Shown in pieces: positions 1 through 5,220 of a stretch of 6,043 bases of DNA; the first letter of the stretch is position 1, and each line of letters begins with the position of its first letter. This stretch comes from an uncultured Eubacteriales bacterium. GTDB taxonomy: Bacteria > Bacillota > Clostridia > Oscillospirales > Ruminococcaceae. The notes beneath the pieces were generated by a model that was not told the DNA's origin, searched no databases, and was given only the letters and a program-made list of their open reading frames with translations. Location: assembly GCA_902493155.1 (NCBI GenBank), contig CABUOE010000142.1:1-6043 (forward strand), written 5' to 3'. Position numbers and translations under genes: made by a program.

Positions 1-1
1 C

Positions 2-586
2 GAGAAAGCCCCCAAACCCGTTTATGAGGAACTGCTGGACCTGATCCGTGATAAAGATTACTTTGTCCTGACCACCAATGTGGATCATCAATTCCAGCTG
101 GCAGGCTTTGATAAAAAGCGGCTGTTTTATACGCAGGGAGATTACGGCCTGTGGCAATGCTCCAAAGCCTGTCGCGATAAAACCTACGACAACGAGAATA
201 TGGTGCGGAAAATGGCAGCAGAGCAAACAGACTTGAAAATTCCAACAGAGCTGGTACCGAAATGTCCTGTCTGCGGCGCGCCAATGACTATGAATCTGCG
301 ATGTGATAATTTCTTTGTACAGGACGATGGCTGGTATGCTGCGGCAAATAGATATGAGGATTTTCTTCGCCGTCACGATAATATGCACATACTGTTTTTA
401 GAACTCGGAGTCGGTGCAAATACCCCCTTAATTATCAAATATCCGTTTTGGCAAATGACGGCGAAAAACAGACAGGCGATTTACGCTTGTGTGAATTTCG
501 GTGAGGCAATTTGCCCGAGAGAGATTGCTAATCAATCGCTCTGTATCAATGAGGATATTTCTGCGGTGTTAAACGCCTTAGCGTAA
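2..586 (+). CDS. Sir2-family (sirtuin, class M-like) NAD-dependent enzyme, 3' part
   Basis: The reading frame is open from base 2 to the stop at 584-586, giving the last 194 residues; the N-terminal Rossmann part with the first NAD-binding glycines lies outside the window. Visible residues (numbered from base 2) include TTNVDH at 24-29, matching the sirtuin NAD-ribose Asn/Asp motif, then TQGDYG at 45-50, where classical sirtuins have the catalytic His. Two Cys pairs, CSKAC (53, 57) and CPVC (88, 91), make a probable structural zinc site. ELGVGANTP at 134-142 fits the second half of the NAD fold. Gln46 in place of His is known for SirTM (class M) sirtuins, which ADP-ribosylate protein (lipoylated GcvH-like) substrates and usually sit beside a macrodomain hydrolase. 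The upstream neighbour is not visible, so that link is inferred. A deacetylase annotation, common for this family, is the alternative. Cytosolic. The gene is more AT-rich than its neighbours. Confidence 0.85.
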   Translation, partial: EKAPKPVYEELLDLIRDKDYFVLTTNVDHQFQLAGFDKKRLFYTQGDYGLWQCSKACRDKTYDNENMVRKMAAEQTDLKIPTELVPKCPVCGAPMTMNLRCDNFFVQDDGWYAAANRYEDFLRRHDNMHILFLELGVGANTPLIIKYPFWQMTAKNRQAIYACVNFGEAICPREIANQSLCINEDISAVLNALA

Positions 587-725
587 GGACTGAGAGAATT
601 AGGAAAACAAAATAATTCCGATACCCTGTGAGAAATAGCATATCCAAAATTGTTTAAGTTCAGATTTTAGAAGGCCAGTGGAAATAGTTTTAAATCGTAT
701 TTTACTTTGTTTCAGACGCTATAAC

Positions 726-760
726 AAAAAAGCCAGACCGTAAACCGGTCTGGCTTTTTT
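726..760. terminator. Bidirectional Rho-independent terminator
   Basis: A perfect 15-bp inverted repeat (726-740 with 746-760) has a 5-nt loop. Its core is GCCAGACCG/CGGTCTGGC, flanked by six A on the left and six T on the right. Because the arms end in A6 and T6, either strand produces a GC-rich hairpin followed by a U tract. It lies between the converging sirtuin gene and lexA, 8 bp beyond the lexA stop, and should end both transcripts. The AT-rich stretch 587-725 before it shows no gene or other structure. Confidence 0.93.
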
Positions 761-768
761 GTTGTAAT

Positions 769-1350
769 TTAGTAATTCCGAATCAAGGAAACGACTTTTC
801 CCAAGATCGTCAGCTGATCTACGATAATCGGCTCAAAATCAGGGTTTTCCGGCATCAGACGGAAGCTCTTCTCGTCTTTATAAAACCTCTTGACCGTCGC
901 CTCGTCCCCGATCAGCGCAACGATGATTTCTCCGTTGCGGCAGGAAGGAGTTTTCTTGACGATCACGATATCGCCGTCAAGAATACCTGCGTTTTTCATG
1001 CTTTCGCCGCGGACATGGAGAGCAAAATAATCCTTGGCGTCTCCTCTCAGGTTAAAGACCGGAATAAAGTCTTCCACTTCCTCGATGGCAGTGATGGGGA
1101 TACCGGCCGTTACCGTTCCTAAAAGAGGTACGGTAATGGAACCGCTGGAGGGCAGCTTGATGGTACGCTTTTTAAACTCGTCCTTGACGATATACCCATC
1201 TTCGGTCAGCCGTTTCAGATAAGCATGAACCGTAGAAGTGGAGGGAATCCCCACTTCACGGCAAATTTCCCGAACGGTGGGGGAGACGTTGTAGTTTAAG
1301 ATACACTCCCGGATGTACTCATAAATTTTTTGTTCTTTCTCGTTTAACAT
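769..1350 (-). CDS. lexA: LexA repressor, SOS regulator and self-cleaving serine peptidase
   Basis: The protein is 193 residues, slightly shorter than E. coli LexA (202) and normal for the family. The N-terminal winged helix-turn-helix spans about residues 1-65, with the recognition helix around STSTVHAYLKRL (37-48). The autocleavage bond is Ala82-Gly83 in VTAGIP. The catalytic Ser117 (RGESM) and Lys154 (ATVKRF) lie at the expected spacing, so the RecA-stimulated self-cleavage machinery is intact. It represses DNA-repair genes until cleaved after DNA damage. The start is fixed by AAGGAG (complement of 1358-1363) 7 nt upstream of the ATG. It is the last gene of a minus-strand operon, 14 bp after the preceding TrkA gene, and ends at the shared terminator. 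I found no GAAC-N4-GTTC type LexA box near it or at the operon promoter, so autoregulation is not evident. Confidence 0.97.
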   Translation of the reverse strand: MLNEKEQKIYEYIRECILNYNVSPTVREICREVGIPSTSTVHAYLKRLTEDGYIVKDEFKKRTIKLPSSGSITVPLLGTVTAGIPITAIEEVEDFIPVFNLRGDAKDYFALHVRGESMKNAGILDGDIVIVKKTPSCRNGEIIVALIGDEATVKRFYKDEKSFRLMPENPDFEPIIVDQLTILGKVVSLIRNY

Positions 1351-1364
1351 AAGGCCGCTCCTTT

Positions 1365-2027
1365 TTAGTCGTCGAGTCTCAGTTTGTCCTTTACTTTATG
1401 CAGCACGGAGTTTTTTGCCATAATCAGCAATTTATCTCCGGAATAGACGCAGGTATTGCCTCGGGGGATGATAATTTCGCCCTGCCGGTCGATGGATACG
1501 ATGATGGACTGGTCGGGCATTTTAATGTCGGTAAGCTTTTTGCCATCATACTTAAAATCCTCGGGCAGCAGCACTTCATTAAGGGAAGACTCTCCCTGGT
1601 TGAGGGCCACCAACTGCCGAATACGGGAAAAATCCACTTCCCGCTCGATGAGTCTTGTAATATTGTCGGTGCTGGATACCGTGATGTCTATGCCTAGCTT
1701 TTTCATAACCTCGGCGTTTTTTGGGTTGTTGACCTTGGCGATGGTCCGCTTGGTGTGGAACATCATCCGGGCCAGCTGGCAGGTAATCAGATTGTTCTCG
1801 TCCTGACCGGTGACGGCGATGATGGCATCCGCCTGCTCGATGCCGGCGCTGACTAACATTTCGATGGCCGTTCCGTCGCCGCAGACAATAGGAGCATCCA
1901 GATCGTCCGCCAAAAAGGCGCAGAGGGCTTTATCAATTTCGATAATCGTCGGTTCATGGTGATGTTCAATCAGCGTTTTGGCAAGATAATAGCCTACTTT
2001 TCCGCCGCCTACAATCACAATTCTCAT
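1365..2027 (-). CDS. trkA: TrkA/KtrA-type RCK potassium-uptake regulatory protein (second of pair)
   Basis: The 220 residues match a single-unit TrkA/KtrA protein: an N-terminal RCK (TrkA-N) Rossmann domain of about 1-125 and a C-terminal RCK_C domain of about 140-215. The nucleotide loop GGGKVG is at 7-12, and the acidic residues E30/D32 close the second beta strand where the adenosine ribose binds. RCK_C features are seen at 162-204 (GKKLTDIKMP through SGDKLLIMA). Such proteins form rings on the cytoplasmic face of TrkH/KtrB potassium translocators and gate them with ATP/ADP or NAD(H). The ATG at 2025-2027 directly begins the Rossmann strand (MRIVIVGGG). The ribosome binding site is weak (GGAAA/AAGG within 10-18 nt upstream). 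The gene lies 51 bp after its paralogue and 14 bp before lexA. No membrane subunit lies in the window, so the partner is unknown. Confidence 0.93.
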   Translation of the reverse strand: MRIVIVGGGKVGYYLAKTLIEHHHEPTIIEIDKALCAFLADDLDAPIVCGDGTAIEMLVSAGIEQADAIIAVTGQDENNLITCQLARMMFHTKRTIAKVNNPKNAEVMKKLGIDITVSSTDNITRLIEREVDFSRIRQLVALNQGESSLNEVLLPEDFKYDGKKLTDIKMPDQSIIVSIDRQGEIIIPRGNTCVYSGDKLLIMAKNSVLHKVKDKLRLDD

Positions 2028-2047
2028 ATCTATTTTCCAGACCTTTC

Positions 2048-2065
2048 CGGCTGAGGAGTCAGCCG
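2048..2065 (-). other. Intercistronic GC-rich hairpin between the two trkA genes
   Basis: The perfect 7-bp inverted repeat CGGCTGA/TCAGCCG has a 4-nt loop and lies inside the 51-bp gap of the minus-strand operon. No U run follows it on either strand, so it is not a standard terminator. On the minus transcript its 3' arm abuts the GGAAAGG that may serve as ribosome binding site for the downstream trkA. It could affect mRNA stability or translation of the second gene; this role is inferred from structure alone. Confidence 0.55.
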
Positions 2066-2078
2066 ATCAAATTAGCAG

Positions 2079-2696
2079 TTAGCTGATAATTTTGGCCACT
2101 ACCAGTTGGTCGGTGGCCTGCAAAACGACGTTTGTTTTACTGGTGAGCACCATTGTCCCGTCGGCGTGAAGCACAGCGAACACCGCCTCCTGTTCATTAC
2201 CCTGAATTTCGTCGGTGTGGACGCCGATAAGGCGCTTGGGAACAGGGAAAGTGTGAAAATCTACCGGATTGCACTCGAATTCCACGCTTTGAAGCTCTTG
2301 CTTGAGCAAAGCGCTCTTAACCGAATCCACAGTGATGTTGGTGGGACAGATGGTATTGAGTCCGAAATGGCGGAAGACGTTCTCCCGCTTGGGATCGTAG
2401 ATACGGGCGATGACGGTGCCTACGTGAAAAAACTCCCGGGCCAGCTGACACACCATAATGTTAACGTTGTCGTCCCGGCTCACCGCCGCGACGGCATCGC
2501 AGTTTTCGATGCCCGCTTTCCGCAAAACGTCCTGGTCGATGGGCACCCCCACCGTAATATAACCGCTGTAATCCTCAGGCAGCAAGTCAAAAGAGCTTTC
2601 ATAACGGTCGATAATGGAAACGTCGTGGCCTTCCCGACTCAGCACGCCTGCCAGGGTGGAACCCACTTTGCCGCAGCCGACAATCAATATATTCAT
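2079..2696 (-). CDS. trkA: TrkA/KtrA-type RCK potassium-uptake regulatory protein (first of pair)
   Basis: The protein has 205 residues from the chosen start. The RCK_N Rossmann domain covers about 1-130, with GCGKVG at 7-12 and D30 at the end of beta 2 (SIIDR), typical of NAD(H)/nucleotide-binding TrkA units. A shorter, more divergent RCK_C-like segment covers about 138-203 (VFAVLHADG, ATDQLVVAK). The ATG at 2694-2696 was chosen because the Rossmann strand MNILIVGCG begins there, as in the paralogue downstream. An in-frame ATG at 2754-2756 would add 20 residues, but its AGGA sits directly against the start codon, which is poor for initiation. It is the first gene of the operon trkA-trkA-lexA, about 100 nt downstream of the predicted transcription start. 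It resembles its neighbour in fold and several motifs (ITCQLAR versus IMVCQLAR), suggesting an old duplication and a possible heteromeric gating ring; that is inference. Confidence 0.9.
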   Translation of the reverse strand: MNILIVGCGKVGSTLAGVLSREGHDVSIIDRYESSFDLLPEDYSGYITVGVPIDQDVLRKAGIENCDAVAAVSRDDNVNIMVCQLAREFFHVGTVIARIYDPKRENVFRHFGLNTICPTNITVDSVKSALLKQELQSVEFECNPVDFHTFPVPKRLIGVHTDEIQGNEQEAVFAVLHADGTMVLTSKTNVVLQATDQLVVAKIIS

Positions 2697-2803
2697 TTCA
2701 AAGGTCCAGCCTTTCTCAAACTCTCGTAAAATAGAAAAATCCGGCATCCTGAACATTCCTAAAATGTATGCCGATTTTATATAAATGCCCTTTATTTAGT
2801 ACC

Positions 2804-2832
2804 ATTGTAGAAGCTTTTTCCCAAAAAGTCAA
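2804..2832 (-). promoter_or_regulatory. Sigma-A promoter of the trkA-trkA-lexA operon
   Basis: Read on the minus strand, a -35 TTGACT (2832-2827) is separated by exactly 17 bp from a -10 TACAAT (2809-2804). Each box matches the consensus at five of six bases except the -35, which matches at TTGAC. The transcript should begin near 2797, leaving about 100 nt of leader before the preferred trkA start. It is back to back with the ybaK promoter, with about 50 bp between the two -35 boxes. Confidence 0.8.
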
Positions 2833-2882
2833 TAGATACCCGCACAGTTGTTTATTTCCGTTTCACATTCCTGTTGTTTTTC

Positions 2883-2911
2883 TTGATTTTTTAAATTTCT
2901 CCGACTATACT
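2883..2911 (+). promoter_or_regulatory. Sigma-A promoter of the ybaK-cca operon
   Basis: A -35 TTGATT (2883-2888) is followed after 17 bp by a -10 TATACT (2906-2911), which matches TATAAT at five of six bases. Transcription should begin near 2918, giving an AT-rich leader of about 105 nt before ybaK in which no strong hairpin or aptamer was recognised. Confidence 0.68.
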
Positions 2912-3023
2912 GAAAATAATAAATCATAGTCCTTTTGAATCCTTCAGATTTATTTTCTATTGCCACTACCAAAACAAATTTTTGACTTTCGTATTTTTTG
3001 CATAAAAAAGGCGGTTATTCTAT

Positions 3024-3503
3024 ATGGCACAGGACAAAACCAACGTAATGCGACTATTGGACCGGGCGAAAATTTCTTACACGCCCCACTACTACGATCA
3101 CCGGGACGGGGCCATTGACGGCGTCGCCGTAGCCCAAAAGCTGGGACAGCCTCTCACCCAGGTGTTCAAAACGCTGGTCACGAGAGGGAGCGGCCGCAGC
3201 TGTTACGTGTTCGTCATCCCGGTGGCGGAAGAGCTGGATCTCAAAGCGGCGGCAAAGGCCTGCGGGGAAAAATCAGTGGAGATGATTCATGTAAAAGAAA
3301 TCAATGCTCTCACCGGTTATATCCGAGGCGGATGTTCGCCCATTGGGATGAAAAAACTTTTTCCAACCTTTTTGGACGAGTCCGCCAAGAATCAGGAGAC
3401 CATTATGGTCAGCGCCGGCAAAATCGGCACCCAGGTGGAGCTTTCCCCTGCTGACTTAGCAGCCTTTATCGGAGCAAATTTTGCTCCCCTTACCAAAAAA
3501 TGA
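3024..3503 (+). CDS. ybaK: Cys-tRNA(Pro) deacylase, YbaK/EbsC family
   Basis: The 159 residues are the full length for YbaK. Family hallmarks in order are KTNVMRLLD (5-13), DGVAVAQKLG (32-41), FKTLV with the key lysine K49 (equivalent to Lys46 of Haemophilus YbaK), FVIPVAEELDLK (63-74), EKSVEM (82-87), and the glycine loop GYIRGGCSPIG (98-108). The enzyme hydrolyses cysteine wrongly attached to tRNA(Pro) by prolyl-tRNA synthetase, acting in the cytosol with that synthetase, so it is a translation-fidelity factor. The start is the first ATG of the open frame, with a modest AAGGCGG about 9 nt upstream. It is the first gene of a two-gene operon with cca, which starts about 20 bp after its stop. 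Recognition of the family is clear. Cys-tRNA(Pro) specificity, rather than another YbaK-like deacylase activity, rests on family knowledge. Confidence 0.95.
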   Translation: MAQDKTNVMRLLDRAKISYTPHYYDHRDGAIDGVAVAQKLGQPLTQVFKTLVTRGSGRSCYVFVIPVAEELDLKAAAKACGEKSVEMIHVKEINALTGYIRGGCSPIGMKKLFPTFLDESAKNQETIMVSAGKIGTQVELSPADLAAFIGANFAPLTKK

Positions 3504-3509
3504 TGACCG

Positions 3510-3517
3510 AAAGGGGA
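3510..3517 (+). promoter_or_regulatory. Ribosome binding site deciding the cca start
   Basis: AAAGGGGA lies 6 nt before the ATG at 3524. It supports this start over the in-frame ATG at 3500, which overlaps the ybaK stop as ATGA and has only A-rich sequence upstream. Confidence 0.75.
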
Positions 3518-3523
3518 TTATAC

Positions 3524-4858
3524 ATGAAAATCCAGCTGCCTTCTCCCGTGGAGCAGGCTATCGGGCGGCTGAACGCCGCGGGATACGAGGCTTATGCCGT
3601 CGGCGGGTGCGTTCGGGACAGCCTGATGAACCGGACACCTAACGATTGGGACATCACCACCTCTGCCACCCCGGAACAGACCAGGGCGGTATTTGACGGC
3701 GTGTCCGTCATCGAAACCGGTATCCGGCACGGGACTGTCACGGTGCTGCTGGACGGTCAGCCGCTGGAAATCACTACCTACCGCATCGACGGCAGCTACA
3801 GCGACAGCCGCCATCCCGATGAGGTGCGGTTCACTGCAAGTCTCAAAGAAGACCTGGCCCGCCGGGATTTCACCGTCAATGCGCTGGCCTACCATCCGAA
3901 CGCCGGAATCGTCGATTGTTTCGGGGGTGTGGAGGATTTAACGCAAAACATCATCCGCTGTGTAGGAGAGCCGGACAAGCGGTTTACCGAAGATGCGCTG
4001 CGGGTCATGCGGGGAGTCCGCTTTGCTTCCCAGCTTTCTTTTTCTCTGGAGCCTGCAACTGAAATATCGCTGCGGAAGCATGCGCCGTTGCTCCAAAAAG
4101 TCGCTGCCGAACGGCTTCGGGTGGAACTCATGAAACTTCTCTGCGGTCCGCAGGTGTTAAAGATCCTGTTGGATTTTCCACATGTACTGGGGCAGCTGAT
4201 TCCCGAACTTTTGCCTATGGTAGCATTCGACCAGCGAACGCCTTATCACATCTACGACGTCTACGAGCACACCGTCCGTTCGGTGGCGGCCGTTGAAAGT
4301 GAGCCCGTCCTGCGGCTCACCATGCTGCTCCACGACATCGGAAAGCCCTGCCGCTTCACGGTGGATGAAAAAGGGCAGGGACACTTCAAAGGACACGGCC
4401 AGGTAAGCGTCCAAATGTGCAAAAAAATTCTTCCCCGTCTTCGATTCGACAAGCACACCACCGAACGGGTGCTGACGCTGGTCAAATACCACGACGTGGA
4501 TTTAGAGCCGAGGGCAGCACTCATCAAACGCTGGATGAACCGCCTGAGCCCGGAAGCCTTTTTTCAGCTGATGAAGGTAAAGCTTGCCGACAATGCAGCG
4601 CAAAATCCTGTATATGACCGAAGCGATTCCTACCGGGAAATTCTTCAAATGGCCCAGGAGATCCTCGACCGGGAGGAATGCTTTTCTCTGTCTTCCCTCG
4701 CAGTCAATGGGGACGATCTCATCACGCTGGGGATTCCCGCCGGAAAAGAGATTGGCGAGGCACTTCAATTTCTGTTGCAGGCTGTCATCGACGAAAAATG
4801 TGAAAACGATCGGGAACAATTATTAAAATACTGCCTGAAACATCGGCAAATCCCATAA
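3524..4858 (+). CDS. cca: CCA tRNA nucleotidyltransferase (class II) with HD domain
   Basis: The protein has 444 residues from the chosen start, a typical length for an HD-containing Firmicutes enzyme. It adds or repairs the 3' CCA end of tRNAs using CTP and ATP. The N-terminal polymerase-beta-type head has GGCVRD at 27-32 and the metal-binding DWD at 41-43, then RRDFTVNAL (113-121) and the template-amino-acid motif EDALR (156-160) followed by R163. These pick the nucleotide by protein pairing. A helical neck and body follows (about 165-235). The HD domain of about 240-330 carries H242/H249, HD at 270-271 (LLHDIGKP), H287/H291 and HD at 323-324, so a metal-dependent phosphohydrolase site appears intact. 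In enterobacterial Cca the HD domain has phosphatase/phosphodiesterase activity; whether it does so here is inferred. The gene follows ybaK closely and shares its promoter; its stop is a TAA at 4856-4858. Confidence 0.96.
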   Translation: MKIQLPSPVEQAIGRLNAAGYEAYAVGGCVRDSLMNRTPNDWDITTSATPEQTRAVFDGVSVIETGIRHGTVTVLLDGQPLEITTYRIDGSYSDSRHPDEVRFTASLKEDLARRDFTVNALAYHPNAGIVDCFGGVEDLTQNIIRCVGEPDKRFTEDALRVMRGVRFASQLSFSLEPATEISLRKHAPLLQKVAAERLRVELMKLLCGPQVLKILLDFPHVLGQLIPELLPMVAFDQRTPYHIYDVYEHTVRSVAAVESEPVLRLTMLLHDIGKPCRFTVDEKGQGHFKGHGQVSVQMCKKILPRLRFDKHTTERVLTLVKYHDVDLEPRAALIKRWMNRLSPEAFFQLMKVKLADNAAQNPVYDRSDSYREILQMAQEILDREECFSLSSLAVNGDDLITLGIPAGKEIGEALQFLLQAVIDEKCENDREQLLKYCLKHRQIP

Positions 4859-4893
4859 CTTGGACCAGAATTTTTTCGACATTTTGCAACTCT

Positions 4894-4924
4894 CGACAAA
4901 AAGGAGCTTTTCCTCTCGTTTTTT
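4894..4924 (+). terminator. Possible weak terminator after cca
   Basis: An imperfect hairpin can form from CGA (4894-4896) with TCG (4916-4918), enclosing AGGA (4902-4905) with TCCT (4911-4914), followed by six T (4919-4924). The stem is short, interrupted and AU-rich inside, so termination may be partial. It sits 36 bp after the cca stop and directly before the metK promoter. No better terminator was found in this gap. Confidence 0.3.
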
Positions 4925-4925
4925 G

Positions 4926-4954
4926 TTGACAAGCCCCTTTTCCTCCAGTATACT
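4926..4954 (+). promoter_or_regulatory. Strong sigma-A promoter of metK
   Basis: A perfect -35 TTGACA (4926-4931) and a -10 TATACT (4949-4954, five of six) are separated by 17 bp. Transcription should start near 4961, about 9 nt before the riboswitch aptamer, giving a metK leader of about 260 nt. Confidence 0.9.
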
Positions 4955-4969
4955 GTTAAATGATAATTA

Positions 4970-5064
4970 CCTTATCAAGAGTGGCGGAGGGACAGGACCT
5001 GTGAAGCCACGGCAACCTGCTTTTCGCAAGGTGCCATTTCCTGCGACGCAGTCGAGAGATGAGG
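4970..5064 (+). promoter_or_regulatory. SAM-I (S-box) riboswitch aptamer
   Basis: The stretch has the S-box core elements in order: CTTATCAAGAG at the start, GGAGGGAC, TGTGAAG, GGCAACC, AAGGTGCCA, TTCCTGC and the closing GAGATGAGG. Helix P1 pairs CCTTATC (4970-4976) with GATGAGG (5058-5064), including one G-U pair. P3 is CCTGC with GCAAGG around a TTTTC loop, and P4 is CTGC/GCAG (5041-5044 with 5048-5051). S-adenosylmethionine binding should stabilise P1 and favour the downstream terminator, so that high SAM lowers metK transcription. A possible competing antiterminator joins CGAG (5053-5056) to CTCG (5086-5089) and GTTT (5064-5067) to AAAC (5074-5077), using both the 3' strand of P1 and the 5' arm of the terminator. 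The class is established; the antiterminator pairing is my inference. Confidence 0.96.
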
Positions 5065-5082
5065 TTTACTGGGAAACTGTAT

Positions 5083-5110
5083 GCACTCGCTCCAAAGGCG
5101 GGTGCTTTTT
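5083..5110 (+). terminator. Riboswitch-controlled Rho-independent terminator
   Basis: GCACTCGC (5083-5090) pairs with GCGGGTGC (5098-5105) over 8 bp with one U-G pair and a 7-nt loop, followed by five T, then CG and five more T. Its position 19 nt after the aptamer P1 helix is that expected of the SAM-I expression platform. Confidence 0.9.
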
Positions 5111-5140
5111 CGTTTTTCATAAAATTCGATTGCAAGAAGG

Positions 5141-5170
5141 AGCCGTTTTTCTATCCGCGCGGAAAACGCT
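5141..5170 (+). other. Extra hairpin in the metK leader, past the terminator
   Basis: AGC-GTTTT-C (5141-5151, with C5144 and T5150 bulged) pairs with GAAAACGCT (5162-5170), giving nine pairs. The 10-nt loop sequence, with the next base, contains the self-complementary CCGCGCGG. It lies between the riboswitch terminator and the metK ribosome binding site and has no T tract after it. Function unknown; it may only shape the leader or affect mRNA stability. The remaining bases 5111-5208 show no open frame with a ribosome binding site. Confidence 0.4.
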
Positions 5171-5220
5171 GCCGTAAATTGGGTGCGGAACAGATTTTTT
5201 AACGCCAGAAGGAGGCAAAC

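Noticed and set aside
1398..1806. Two overlapping + strand open frames opposite the second trkA gene
   Set aside because: Both are antisense to a well-supported gene, with no ribosome binding site and no family motif.
2178..2195. GAAC-N10-GTTC palindrome as a possible LexA box
   Set aside because: The spacer is 10 rather than 4 nt and it lies inside the trkA coding sequence, far from any promoter.
2106..2729. A 207-codon open frame on the + strand opposite the first trkA gene
   Set aside because: It is antisense to a clearly recognisable TrkA protein and has no start signal or recognisable motif; it follows from the codon use of the real gene.
2982..2987. TTGACT as the -35 box of ybaK
   Set aside because: No reasonable -10 box lies 16-18 bp downstream; the pair at 2883-2911 is much better.
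3500..3523. ATG at 3500 as the start of cca
   Set aside because: It would add eight residues not expected in the family; the ATG at 3524 has a strong ribosome binding site at proper distance.
3518..4819. Several minus-strand and alternate-frame open frames within cca
   Set aside because: The CCA enzyme explains the whole stretch; the others lack start signals and recognisable motifs.
4860..5177. A 105-codon open frame on the + strand
   Set aside because: It runs through the metK promoter, the SAM-I aptamer and its terminator, has no ribosome binding site, and its product resembles no family I know.
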